The notes beneath the pieces were generated by a model that worked only from the letters and a program-made list of their open reading frames with translations, was not told the DNA's origin and did no database searches. The position numbers were made by a program, and so were the translations under genes. From contig JACZYS010000011.1 in the NCBI GenBank assembly GCA_022570975.1, positions 1-22,098 of the forward strand: DNA of 22,098 bases, given 5' to 3'. Source of the DNA: Candidatus Zixiibacteriota bacterium. GTDB lineage: Bacteria; Zixibacteria; MSB-5A5; GN15; FEB-12. The first letter of the stretch is position 1, and each line of letters opens with the position of its first letter. Shown piece by piece: positions 1 to 8,495 of the stretch.

Positions 1-641
1 GTGACAAAAACAGCCTTGTTGCCTACCAGGAAATTAAGTTTATCACTGTTGAAGCGGTAATATAACGAGGTCGATAAAAAACAATCCCGGTTTACTTTTT
101 TTGATAGATTTGGGTAAAGCACGGCATAAAATGGTGCCGGCATTGAATATGAACTATAATTGTTATCTGATTTCTCATTCTCAAACAAGGCAATAGTAAT
201 ATCTGCCTGTTCACCGTTACTGTTGATAGCAATTTCAACTCTTGATTCACCTGACAATTTGGGCAGAGCCAAAATTGGACAACTATCTTTTAAACTGATT
301 CTGATTGTAGATAAACTGTCAATCTCGGCTGGAGTTATTTTTGCGTAGCATCCGGAGTCTAACAAATTTATCAAGCTGTCGGCAATGAACTCACTGTACG
401 AAACGCCCAGGAAAGATTTTTCTATATGACCGTCAAAAACAGATTCTGAATCTGAGAAAATTGTAAAAAAAGAATTTTCAAAAATATATTCATTTACTCC
501 GACATCAAAATAAATCCTGTTGTTTTTGACCTGCAGTATTTTTGAACCAACAAGACTCCCTGCGTTTGCCACAGTAAAGATTGTCAGAAAAAGCAAGACA
601 GTAAAACTGATCATCTGGTTTTTTCTGTTCCCATTGTTCAC
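1..641 (-). CDS. Exported protein of unknown function, 3' end outside window
   Basis: An uninterrupted reading frame of 213 codons runs off the left edge of the window, so the C-terminus is missing. I chose a GTG start at 641-639 because a perfect AGGAGG lies 8 nt upstream (complement of 650-655). The first in-frame ATG, eight codons further in, has no such site. The N-terminus is a clear Sec signal peptide: a basic stretch (NRKNQ), a hydrophobic core (ISFTVLLFLTIFTV) and an ANA-type cleavage site near residue 26. The mature part is mixed alpha/beta in style, with three cysteines in the visible portion, and I do not recognise a family. It is transcribed divergently from the lipoprotein at 916. 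The 274-nt gap between them has no clear regulatory site; a TTGACA at 787-792 lacks a convincing -10 partner. Coding status is solid, function unknown. Confidence 0.8.
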   Translation of the reverse strand, partial: MNNGNRKNQMISFTVLLFLTIFTVANAGSLVGSKILQVKNNRIYFDVGVNEYIFENSFFTIFSDSESVFDGHIEKSFLGVSYSEFIADSLINLLDSGCYAKITPAEIDSLSTIRISLKDSCPILALPKLSGESRVEIAINSNGEQADITIALFENEKSDNNYSSYSMPAPFYAVLYPNLSKKVNRDCFLSTSLYYRFNSDKLNFLVGNKAVFV

Positions 642-915
642 AAGTGAGACCTCCTGAACTTTCTACACTAAGAGTTATTATGAAGTCGAAAAAAAAGAGC
701 CTTTGTCAACAAAATGTGGCAAATATTACACATTTAATCGATTTATCATCAATAGTTTACGAGCTAGAGCCAATTTTGTGTCTCCGTTGACACACAACCG
801 TCTGTTTTCATACCTTGCCGCTTCCTTCAACCTGCTGTTAGACAACGGTTTAATGTTTGGGCATCGCTTATGCTATAGCCTCAGCTGAACGTAAACCTTA
901 AGCAAAGGAGACAAA

Positions 916-2007
916 ATGTCTTACCAAAAGTTTTTTTCAGTCGCCATCGTTATCTTTGCGGTAATGGGGCTTTTCTTGAGCGGATGCTCATCTGATGAGA
1001 TAAAAAAAGGAAGCAAATCTTTTACCAAGGCCATTGATAATGCCTCATCAAAGGCGGTAAAAGAAATTGTGCAGAGCAGTTTTGTTTCGGCAACAAGCGA
1101 AACTATTAAAGAGGATCCGGGTGAAGAAGAAATCATGGAATCAGAAGAGACAAAATCAGTTGGCTCATCTGACATGATTCTTGTCGGAGAGATGTTATAT
1201 GTTCTTGCCGGAGATAAGCTGAAAGTTTATGATTTTGAAACTGATGAAAGTTATGTTGCCCAATCAGACGCACCCATAAGGGCAATAGCATTTCATGATA
1301 ACAAAATCTTTGCCGGCGGCGACAAACTTTATCGCTTGATTGATTCTGTTCTCGAAATTACAGACGACCAGTTTGAAAGCGAGATTACGACCTTATACAG
1401 TTATGGATATAATCTCATGATTGGCACCAAAGACGGTCTTTATTCCAAAGGTCTCTTAGAAAAAGAAAATCTCTTCGATGGAGTTGAGATTTCTGCCATG
1501 ACCTCAGATTACACAGGTCTCTGGGTCGGAACGGCAGGGGATGGATTGTATCGCTGGGACGGAACAGAATTTAAAAAGAGATATCTCTTAAGAGATGAAA
1601 CTTTCTTTGACATTGTAAACTCTCTGGTCTATAGCCATGACCATCTTTATATGGGAACGCCAAACGGTTTTCATATACATGACGGAGGGAGATGGACAAA
1701 TCTTAGCTATAAAGATGGTCTTCCATCAGACAATGTTATCGCTGTCGATGCTTCCGGATGGGTGGTTCAGGTATTATCTGATAACGGATTGGCCAGTTAT
1801 TTTAAATCTGAGCTGACTGAAACTGAAAGTCTCAGTGAGTATGAGATTGTTGATGTCATCAGAAAAAATAACGACCTGATTCTCTTGACGGCAGATTTTT
1901 CAGTCTTGCAAAAATTTAAATCATCTATCAAAGAGCTCATACCCTCAGAGAGTAATTCAATCATTGATGAACTGACTATAACAGCAAATGAAATCGACCA
2001 ACTATAA
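916..2007 (+). CDS. Lipoprotein with two-component-regulator-type propeller repeats
   Basis: The 363-residue product starts with a lipoprotein signal: hydrophobic residues 7-20, then lipobox LSGC with Cys24 as lipidation site. It should therefore be membrane anchored in the periplasm or at the outer membrane. Residues 30-85 are an acidic, low-complexity linker. From about residue 90 there are repeated strand motifs of the Reg_prop/propeller kind, such as GTKDGLYSKG (170), GTAGDGLYRWDG (205) and GTPNGFHIHDGGRW (247), the last followed by the typical KDGLPSDNV. This suggests one beta-propeller rather than the double propeller of hybrid histidine kinases. No kinase or catalytic domain follows. 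The start is supported by AAAGGAG at 904-910, 5 nt before ATG. Such domains usually bind ligands or proteins; the partner is unknown. Family recognition is moderate, coding certainty high. Confidence 0.85.
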   Translation: MSYQKFFSVAIVIFAVMGLFLSGCSSDEIKKGSKSFTKAIDNASSKAVKEIVQSSFVSATSETIKEDPGEEEIMESEETKSVGSSDMILVGEMLYVLAGDKLKVYDFETDESYVAQSDAPIRAIAFHDNKIFAGGDKLYRLIDSVLEITDDQFESEITTLYSYGYNLMIGTKDGLYSKGLLEKENLFDGVEISAMTSDYTGLWVGTAGDGLYRWDGTEFKKRYLLRDETFFDIVNSLVYSHDHLYMGTPNGFHIHDGGRWTNLSYKDGLPSDNVIAVDASGWVVQVLSDNGLASYFKSELTETESLSEYEIVDVIRKNNDLILLTADFSVLQKFKSSIKELIPSESNSIIDELTITANEIDQL

Positions 2008-2018
2008 AACAACTACCT

Positions 2019-2050
2019 AAAAAGCCCTCAATTCATGGGGGCTTTTTTTA
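2019..2050. terminator. Bidirectional intrinsic terminator between convergent genes
   Basis: AAAAAGCCC (2019-2027) pairs with GGGC plus T7 (2039-2049) around a short loop. The A-run on the left arm and the T-run on the right make it usable from both strands. It sits between the stop of the propeller lipoprotein (2007) and the stop of the FG-GAP protein (2078). Confidence 0.8.
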
Positions 2051-2077
2051 ATTTAAGAGACTTTTCCATAAAAATTT

Positions 2078-3751
2078 TCAGGGGCAGTCATTACAGCTTG
2101 GTGCTGGACCTCCTTTAAACACATAGTTGATACGAAAGGTTAAATCGGCAATATTCAGCTCGCAGTTGCCGTCAACATCGCTTTCTTCAAAGCAACCGGG
2201 AGGAATTCCTTCTTTAAACAAGTAACTTACATGCGATGTTAAGTCAGCTATATCAATCCCATTGTTGTTATCAAAATCACCAGGGAGGTTACAGCAATTG
2301 ACATAATTTGTAAAAAGAAATAAGAGATCATCAATCTCATCAATTCCGGCAATGTCCAAATCACCATCGTTGTCCCGGTCATGGAGGGTTGCACATGAGC
2401 CGGAGCGGCTGGAATTCAAAGTCCTGCGATTTATAAAAATGCCGTTTCCATTATTTTCATAAAGAGTCCAGTTGGCTGAGTTGTAATTGCTGGTAACCAA
2501 ATCCAAATCTCCATCGCCGTCCAAATCTCCCAAATCAATAGCCAGAGCAAAATTACCGGTAGGATATGTCACTCTGGGCAAAAGCCCCCCGGCACCATCG
2601 CCAAAGATAACACCGGCGTTGGAAGAAAAAGAATTGGCCGAGACTACATCTACATTTCCATCTCCATTAACGTCTCCAACTGCCAGCATCCAGGGTGTAC
2701 CTCCGCAAGGCGTTTTGGAAGAGAAAGTGAGATTACCGTTGCCATCGCCCAATAACAGGATTATTTCTTTTGAAGAATAGGCGCCGACAAACAAATCGGT
2801 GAAACCGTCGTTGTTGGCATCGGCTGCCACGCACGAGGTCTCTGAACTTCCTCCGGCATCCATGTTAACCGCCGGATTAAATGTTCCGTCTTGTTTATTG
2901 ATGAAAATTGAAATATTTCCAGCCGAGCGGTTGGCCGTGATAATATCATCATAGCCGTCACTGTTCAAATCAAGTATAGCCAGACCTCTTACCGAAGAAC
3001 CGGCGGTGTAGTTCTGTGCCGGCAGAAAGCCGCCGTTACCAATTCCAATCAAACAGGTCAACTGATTGTTTCCGCCGTTGCCAACAGCGTAATCAATTAT
3101 ACCGTCATTGTTGAAGTCGCCTCCATCGTTTGTGCTGGGAGAGGAGCCACCGGGGATTGGAGTTATTGCAAAGGAGGTATAATTCCCGGTCATGTCGTTC
3201 ATGAACACTCTGATATCATTTGAAATTTCATTGGGTATTGCAAGGTCGCTCCAGCCATCGCCGTTTAAGTCACCTCCATATGATCCGTAACTTTGAATTT
3301 GTGACTCTCCGTTAAGTCTTATTGGGATGACTTGGGTCAGAGACAAATCCATTGTACCGGGAGCTGTTTTTATCCAGAAACTGAAGCTGTATCCACCGGT
3401 CAAGAAGCCGTCGACTTTGCCGGTGATATTACTGGAAAGGTAAACTGTTATTAACTCTCCGGCAAAAAAAGGGTTATCAGGGATAAATCGAATTCTGGTG
3501 TCAGAATTTTCAAATGCAAATGAACCGGAGGCCGGACCAGACCAATGCCCAAAGACTCTAAAACTGATATTTCCAACAGTGGAAAGACTAACTGCCGCGT
3601 CAAAATCAACGATGATTTCGGTATTGGCAAAAGCATCAATCTTCTGAGGAGAGGGGGAAAGATTGGTAACTCCCAGAGAATTTACTTTCTGGCTAAATGC
3701 CAAAGAAACGACCAGAGCGAATGTTATAATAAATGCTGTTTTCTTATACAT
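2078..3751 (-). CDS. Secreted FG-GAP/VCBS seven-repeat protein with Ig-like and dockerin-like domains
   Basis: The 557-residue product begins with a signal peptide (MYKKTAFIITFALVVSLAFS). I chose the ATG at 3751 because the upstream in-frame ATG at 3784 adds an atypical 11-residue leader and has no ribosome site; GAGAG precedes 3751 weakly. Residues about 27-130 form an SbsA-type Ig-like domain (NLSPSPQK near the start, strands ending SFSFWIKT). Seven FG-GAP/VCBS calcium loops follow, with first Asp at about residues 161, 212, 261, 311, 360, 409 and 458. This near-constant 50-residue period is what a complete seven-bladed integrin-alpha-like propeller needs. The C-terminus (about 488-557) has two DxDxNG-type loops each followed by a helix with IADLT, as in type I dockerins, and several cysteines. 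Likely a cell-surface or secreted binding protein. No cohesin is visible here. Confidence 0.88.
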   Translation of the reverse strand: MYKKTAFIITFALVVSLAFSQKVNSLGVTNLSPSPQKIDAFANTEIIVDFDAAVSLSTVGNISFRVFGHWSGPASGSFAFENSDTRIRFIPDNPFFAGELITVYLSSNITGKVDGFLTGGYSFSFWIKTAPGTMDLSLTQVIPIRLNGESQIQSYGSYGGDLNGDGWSDLAIPNEISNDIRVFMNDMTGNYTSFAITPIPGGSSPSTNDGGDFNNDGIIDYAVGNGGNNQLTCLIGIGNGGFLPAQNYTAGSSVRGLAILDLNSDGYDDIITANRSAGNISIFINKQDGTFNPAVNMDAGGSSETSCVAADANNDGFTDLFVGAYSSKEIILLLGDGNGNLTFSSKTPCGGTPWMLAVGDVNGDGNVDVVSANSFSSNAGVIFGDGAGGLLPRVTYPTGNFALAIDLGDLDGDGDLDLVTSNYNSANWTLYENNGNGIFINRRTLNSSRSGSCATLHDRDNDGDLDIAGIDEIDDLLFLFTNYVNCCNLPGDFDNNNGIDIADLTSHVSYLFKEGIPPGCFEESDVDGNCELNIADLTFRINYVFKGGPAPSCNDCP

Positions 3752-3932
3752 AATAAAAAACTCTCTATTGAAACTATTTATCATAATATAACGAATAATT
3801 ATTCAAGAAGTTTGCTGTTTTATTGCCACTCGTAAGAAATGCGACTCAGCTCTTAAAAGAATTTGAGAGTTAGCATCATAATATGTCGAAGAAAAAGAAA
3901 ATAGTTATACTTTTAACACAATTTCATTTTCT

Positions 3933-3952
3933 CTTGACAATTCTATGACAAG
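3933..3952. promoter_or_regulatory. Dyad operator candidate upstream of TonB receptor
   Basis: CTTGACA (3933-3939), a 6-nt centre, then TGACAAG (3946-3952) form a 20-bp dyad, symmetric except for one A/A position per half. A further CTTGAC half lies at 3964-3969, 31 bp from the first, about three helical turns. The dyad contains a TTGACA hexamer that could double as a -35 element, although no good -10 follows at 16-18 nt. GATAAT at 3970-3975 is a -10-like hexamer close to the start codon. It does not match the Fur consensus. Function is inferred from position only. Confidence 0.25.
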
Positions 3953-3983
3953 AAAAATTCTTTCTTGACGATAATTATTTTTG

Positions 3984-6227
3984 ATGATAATAGATACTCA
4001 AAATAACCGGAAGTTAAAAAACCACATATTAAGTTGGACAGCAAATCTGCCAACATTTCTATTTTTGTTGCTATTTCTTTTTGCGAGCTCAGCCTCGCTT
4101 CAAACAGTTGCAGTTTATGACTTTAAAACTTCTGCCCCCTTAAATGGCGCAACCGTTATGGTAACTGCTGAGACGGTCATAAATTATAAGACAGACAAAG
4201 ATGGTGTTTTGGAATTAGGTAGTTATTTGGGGAAACAGATAAACCTCAACATCAGTCATGTGGGATATGAGAGTTTAGACAGCACCCTGACTTTTAACAG
4301 CGGTTCTAATTTGATAAAGCTGTTTCTTTTGCCACTTGCTTATGATTTTGGCCTTATTGTTGTCACCGGTACCCGTTCAGAACATATTTTAAAAGATGTT
4401 CCGGTGCAAACTGAACTGATTGGCAAAGAGCAGTTTGAAAAAACCGGTTCTGTGACCGTGGACGAGGCTCTGGAGTCATCGGTTGGGATTAACATTAACA
4501 ATGAGTTTTCCGGTAAGAGTCTTTCAATCCGTGGAATATCCGGAGACCAGGTTTTGGTAATGATAAACGGTGAACGGGTAGTTGGACGGGTTGGCGGGGC
4601 AATAGATTTGAGACAGTTTTCTCTTACCAATGTTAAGCAGATAGAAATTATCAAAGGAACCGGCTCAACTCTGTACGGCTCAGATGCCATGGGCGGAGTT
4701 GTAAATATTATAGAAGAGACACCAAAAGGATCATACAGCAGACCATCGGTTACATTTGACTTTGGCAGTTACAAAAGTTTTAAACCGGCATTCAAATATA
4801 GTCTGGGAAATTCAAAATCATCGGCCTCATTGAATCTTTCATTTTTAAATTCCGGAGGATTTGATGTAGACGAAACCACTTTACAGACCAACGGCGAAGA
4901 AAAAACAAAAAGAGTCAACATAGGCATTATCGGTAAGACAAACCTAACTGAGAAATCATTTCTTAAACTTTCACTGAGAGGGATGCGTGAGAATTTGGGC
5001 TGGGTTGAAGAACAGACCTTTGCCGGAATTCCACCCTTGGTATTAGTGAGGGATGTTGACGAAACAAACAGCAGATATGATGGCTCGGTGACTTATTCAT
5101 ATATCAAAGGTGAAAAATATGCAATTGATGTCAAACTTTATGGCAGCTACTATGACCATAATTTTGATAAAATAGACAGGGAGACTGATTCTTTGGTCTC
5201 AAGCTCTCTCACCGAAGATATCTTTGGTCTTATCTCTTTTAACGGGAAGTATCAAAAGAATGACAATCTGCTGGTTTTTGGAGCCGAGTTAAGCTATCAG
5301 GATTTTAGGTCAAAAGAAAATGACTCTCTTTCTGATTCTGATAAGCTTTTTGCATCTTACCTGCAGTACGAAATTGATTTTTTAGGAAACTTCACTTTCC
5401 TCCCCGGACTCAGATTTGAAAAACATGAAGCTTTTGGAGCCCACACAAATCCATCGCTGAATATTCTTATAAAAGCAGCACCGTCATTTAATATCCGCCT
5501 GTTTACCGGCTATGGTTTCAGAGTGCCGTCAATCAAACAACAATACTATGTATTTGACCACCTTGCACAAGGTTACAAGGTGATAGGCGGGTCCGTAGCC
5601 ACCCGTGACTACCCAAATTTGAACTTGTCATCATTAAGGGTGGAAGAATCAATCAACAGTTCTTTTTCTTTTGAGTACGCCTCACAGAAACTGGGGAGGC
5701 ATCGCTTTACATATTTTTACAATCACTTAAGGGATCTGATTGATTTCACCGTCATTGGATTTGACCCGCTCAACGGATACACTGAGGGAATTTTTGCTTA
5801 TCAAAATATTGAAACAGCTTTAACTCAGGGGATAGAGCTTGAGTCTCGCTTACAATTTGACAAGAAATTTTCTCTGTCAGCTTCTTATGATTATCTTGAT
5901 GCCCGAAACCTGGTAACCGGAGGACCTCTGCCCAACAGGTCGGTTCATACATCCCAAATAAATTTTGATATTTCATTTGAAAAACTCTCAGCAACTCTTT
6001 CAATCTGGGGACGGCATCAGTCATCGCAGTTGATTGAAGATGGAGTAACTGCTTTATCAGAGGGAAAAAAGAGACCCTCAAGAAACAATCTTAATTTGAA
6101 TATGAGTAAGAAATTGAGTGACAAACTCAAAACATTTTTGAGAATGGAAAATATTATAGGAGAAACAGATCAGGAATTTGGGTTTTATGATAAATTCCAA
6201 CTGTTTTTTGGATTTAGGTATCAATAA
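3984..6227 (+). CDS. TonB-dependent outer-membrane receptor, probable heme/hemoprotein type
   Basis: The 747-residue protein has a signal peptide with hydrophobic core at about residues 24-38. A carboxypeptidase-regulatory-like domain (about 42-118, ending in VGYESLD and strands) comes next. The plug domain (about 125-247) has the usual VVTGTRSE start, the RGISGDQVLVMINGERV segment and the GTGSTLYGSDAMGGVVNII end. A 22-strand-type barrel runs to an aromatic-rich C-terminus. In the barrel, FRVP (512-515) and YPNL (543-546) correspond to the FRAP and NPNL boxes of heme receptors, with His526 (in YVFDH) between them, as in HemR and HmuR. The next gene is an HmuY-like lipoprotein 28 nt downstream, which supports heme uptake. 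The start is uncertain: ATG 3984 follows an in-frame TTG at 3981 and neither has a Shine-Dalgarno site. It depends on TonB/ExbBD encoded elsewhere. Receptor class is certain, ligand inferred. Confidence 0.93.
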   Translation: MIIDTQNNRKLKNHILSWTANLPTFLFLLLFLFASSASLQTVAVYDFKTSAPLNGATVMVTAETVINYKTDKDGVLELGSYLGKQINLNISHVGYESLDSTLTFNSGSNLIKLFLLPLAYDFGLIVVTGTRSEHILKDVPVQTELIGKEQFEKTGSVTVDEALESSVGININNEFSGKSLSIRGISGDQVLVMINGERVVGRVGGAIDLRQFSLTNVKQIEIIKGTGSTLYGSDAMGGVVNIIEETPKGSYSRPSVTFDFGSYKSFKPAFKYSLGNSKSSASLNLSFLNSGGFDVDETTLQTNGEEKTKRVNIGIIGKTNLTEKSFLKLSLRGMRENLGWVEEQTFAGIPPLVLVRDVDETNSRYDGSVTYSYIKGEKYAIDVKLYGSYYDHNFDKIDRETDSLVSSSLTEDIFGLISFNGKYQKNDNLLVFGAELSYQDFRSKENDSLSDSDKLFASYLQYEIDFLGNFTFLPGLRFEKHEAFGAHTNPSLNILIKAAPSFNIRLFTGYGFRVPSIKQQYYVFDHLAQGYKVIGGSVATRDYPNLNLSSLRVEESINSSFSFEYASQKLGRHRFTYFYNHLRDLIDFTVIGFDPLNGYTEGIFAYQNIETALTQGIELESRLQFDKKFSLSASYDYLDARNLVTGGPLPNRSVHTSQINFDISFEKLSATLSIWGRHQSSQLIEDGVTALSEGKKRPSRNNLNLNMSKKLSDKLKTFLRMENIIGETDQEFGFYDKFQLFFGFRYQ

Positions 6228-6255
6228 TTTAATTTTTTTTGAAAGGATTTAGGAT

Positions 6256-7326
6256 ATGAAAATGCTCGTTAAAAATGTATGCATGGCTTCTTTATTGGTC
6301 ATAGCTTTAGTCATTGTCGGTTGTTCTGACAATCCCACCAAAAGTGAGCCAAAAGACTCGCCGCCTCAGCTAACAGGAATTTCAACCTGGGACAGTACTC
6401 TGTCTGCCTGGTCGGCTACAATAAACGCTTCAGGTTTTGATGATTTCGCATATTTCTCACTCTTGAACAAAGACAGCCTGGCTCAAGGTATGGCTAAACT
6501 TGCATCATCTGCCGAGTGGGAAATCGGTTTCAAGAGAAGCGAAGTTATCTTAAATGGCGGACTGTCCTCTATGGGTGAAGATGTCAAGGGTGTTTCATTG
6601 GGCGCCGTCTCATTTTCTGATGTAACCATTGACGATACTACTGATGTTACCTGGACTTCAGATAACGTATTTTATCAGATAGCCGATTGGTTTGCGTACA
6701 ATCCAGCGACCCATACTCTGGACATGACCCAATATGTGTATTCTATGCTTGATGCCGGCGGGGAAAACTACCTTAAGTTCAAAATTGATTCGCTGGCAGG
6801 ATCAGGTCCACCACCGCTGATGGGCACAATATATATTACTTATTTTTATCAGTCAGAATCAAACAATGTCTCTTTGGACGGAGAACTCAAGACGGCAACA
6901 ATTGAGATTGGAGACACAGCCGGATATTTTAATTTCTCAAGCGGCAGTCAGGTATCAGTTGCCAATCCGGAGCAATCACTTGACTGGGATATTTCCTTTA
7001 CAAATTTTGTCGTCAAACAAAACTCCGGCCCCAACGGTTCTGGCGAATGTGGGGTTTTTCTTGCCTATACCGAACTTGATGATAAAACTGATATTGCAGC
7101 CTTTACGGCTCAACCTGCGGCACCATTACTTCCGGATTTAATCAGTTCTGCTTTGACCGATTGGTATGACTATGACCCACTAATTCATCAGCTGGCCAGC
7201 AAAGGGGAAATCTATCTGATAAATTCTGATGATGTCATATACAAGCTGTATATTAGCAGTTACTATGCCAACGTTGCCGGACAGGGTACCAGCGGATATT
7301 ACACAATAATTTTTGTACAGCTTTAA
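6256..7326 (+). CDS. Lipoprotein with two tandem HmuY-like domains
   Basis: The 356-residue product has a lipoprotein signal with hydrophobic segment 9-21 and Cys23 (VIVGC). Two halves share the HmuY-like pattern. The first has a W-E-I-G-F-K-R strand with GG turn (88-102), DWFAYNPATHTL (144-155) and a GTIYITYFYQ end (190-199). The second has WDISFTNFVVKQNSG (244-258), DWYDYDPLIHQL (302-313) and GYYTIIFVQ at the C-terminus. One histidine is conserved at the equivalent place in each half (His153, His311). HmuY is a heme-binding lipoprotein that hands heme to the TonB receptor HmuR, and here the receptor is directly upstream, 28 nt away. GAAAGGA (6241-6247) is 8 nt before the ATG. Usual family members have one domain, so this looks like an internal duplication. 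The family call is fairly good; heme binding is inference. Confidence 0.8.
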   Translation: MKMLVKNVCMASLLVIALVIVGCSDNPTKSEPKDSPPQLTGISTWDSTLSAWSATINASGFDDFAYFSLLNKDSLAQGMAKLASSAEWEIGFKRSEVILNGGLSSMGEDVKGVSLGAVSFSDVTIDDTTDVTWTSDNVFYQIADWFAYNPATHTLDMTQYVYSMLDAGGENYLKFKIDSLAGSGPPPLMGTIYITYFYQSESNNVSLDGELKTATIEIGDTAGYFNFSSGSQVSVANPEQSLDWDISFTNFVVKQNSGPNGSGECGVFLAYTELDDKTDIAAFTAQPAAPLLPDLISSALTDWYDYDPLIHQLASKGEIYLINSDDVIYKLYISSYYANVAGQGTSGYYTIIFVQL

Positions 7327-7357
7327 GCAGTAAAAAAGAAATTCCTCTTGTTTCAAT

Positions 7358-7397
7358 AAAAAGAGGCTCCGGATGTTTATTTCCGGGCCTCTTTTTC
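7358..7397. terminator. Strong bidirectional intrinsic terminator
   Basis: Left arm AAAAAGAGGC-t-CCGGA (7358-7373) pairs with TCCGGGCCTCTTTTT (7382-7396). The stem is about 15 bp with one bulged T, and A/T runs lie on both sides. It serves the HmuY gene on + and the isomerase operon ending at 7420 on -. Confidence 0.88.
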
Positions 7398-7419
7398 ATT
7401 TTAATTATTTTAAGAAAAA

Positions 7420-8493
7420 TTATTTTCTGGCGCTAAGTAATTCTTTTAGAGAATTAATAATTTTTATTGGCGAAGGGTCATTGTTTGAAGCAATAGCAAG
7501 ATAATATGAAAGATAATCACCGAGCTGAATAAGGCTCAACATTCTTTCCAGTTGCTGGTCACCCCTTGAATAGATTTCAATAACTTCAATCTCCATCTCC
7601 TCAATTATCCCTTTGACAATATCCATGCGGGATTTTATTTGGGGGTGGTCATCCTGATCTCTCAAAAAGATTACCTTAAACAAATCCTTGTTTTCTATCA
7701 GAAAGTCAGAATAACCGACCAGCTCATTATGATTAAACTCCGGAAATTGGTTTGCAAATGATAAGATTTTGGCATTTTCACAAATCTGACATTTCCACCG
7801 GTATGCAACAGAATCAGTAAGAGTGGGACCGGAATAAATAAGAGGAATTGTTCCGGTTAGTCTTTGGGCCAGTCTTTTGGCCATGTTTTTGTCAATCGGA
7901 ACAGCTTCCACATAATTTTCTCTGTAACCTTTTAATTTCTGTCCCACCGCCTTAATCTCTGCTGAGGCATTTTTGATTAGTCCTATTTTTTCGAGCAATA
8001 TGATAAGAATGACAAACGAATAAGCCAGAGCCGAACGCGGCTGAAGCCCTTGGGGAATTATTATCAGCGGAATGCTGTTCAGTCCGGCCACATCAGCCAT
8101 CATGCCTCCGGTTGTAATTCCAACAATCATTGCTTTTCTTTCAATAGCGTCGTCTAAAGCAGAGAGGGTTTCTTCGGTGTCGCCGCTGTACGACGATGCA
8201 ATTACAAGTGACTCATCATCAATATATTCCGGTAATTTATAATTGCGGCAAACCTGAAACGGTACCAGAAGTTTACCGGAAAGAAATGAACCGACAAGGT
8301 CTGCACCAATTGCAGAGCCACCCATACCAATTACGGCAATGTTTGTGATTCCGGCAAAATCTTCGGACATAATTTTAAAACTATCCGCAATTTTGAACGC
8401 TTTTTCAATCTGTTCCGGAAAATCGAAAATCTGATTGTACAGATTTTCCGGATCAGTCTCTCTTATTTTTTCAATGTCATTTAGAATACTCAA
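7420..8493 (-). CDS. Bifunctional phosphoglucose/phosphomannose isomerase
   Basis: The 357-residue enzyme should interconvert glucose-6-P, fructose-6-P and mannose-6-P in the cytoplasm. The N-terminal SIS domain shows VIGMGGSAIGADLV (54-67) and the phosphate-binding SSYSGDTEET (100-109). PQGLQPRSALAYSF (147-160) is typical of the family. Glu239 (QICENAK) and His255 (EFNHNE) are 16 residues apart, matching the spacing of catalytic Glu203 and His219 in the Pyrobaculum enzyme. The C-terminal bact-PGI domain ends with the conserved lysine region SPIKIINSLK. It is the last gene of the obgE-dprA-ptsH-ptsI operon, starting 2 nt after the enzyme I stop. The start is TTG, preceded by AGGATAGGA. The length is normal, and nothing appears broken. 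Confidence 0.92.
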   Translation of the reverse strand: MSILNDIEKIRETDPENLYNQIFDFPEQIEKAFKIADSFKIMSEDFAGITNIAVIGMGGSAIGADLVGSFLSGKLLVPFQVCRNYKLPEYIDDESLVIASSYSGDTEETLSALDDAIERKAMIVGITTGGMMADVAGLNSIPLIIIPQGLQPRSALAYSFVILIILLEKIGLIKNASAEIKAVGQKLKGYRENYVEAVPIDKNMAKRLAQRLTGTIPLIYSGPTLTDSVAYRWKCQICENAKILSFANQFPEFNHNELVGYSDFLIENKDLFKVIFLRDQDDHPQIKSRMDIVKGIIEEMEIEVIEIYSRGDQQLERMLSLIQLGDYLSYYLAIASNNDPSPIKIINSLKELLSARK

Positions 8494-8495
8494 TT

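Noticed and set aside
787..815. Promoter from TTGACA 787-792
   Set aside because: The -35 is perfect but the bases 16-18 nt downstream match the -10 consensus poorly.
796..850. Structured leader or riboswitch before the lipoprotein at 916
   Set aside because: AACCGT/ACGGTT can pair, but the remaining stem needs bulges and no known riboswitch core is recognisable.
2487..2780. Plus-strand open frame inside the FG-GAP gene
   Set aside because: It is antisense to a strongly supported repeat protein and its proline/serine-rich product mirrors the reverse of GD/DG repeats.
3970..3991. Fur box before the TonB receptor (two GATAAT hexamers)
   Set aside because: The hexamers are 16 bp apart start to start and not arranged as adjoining or inverted repeats; AT-rich chance is as likely.
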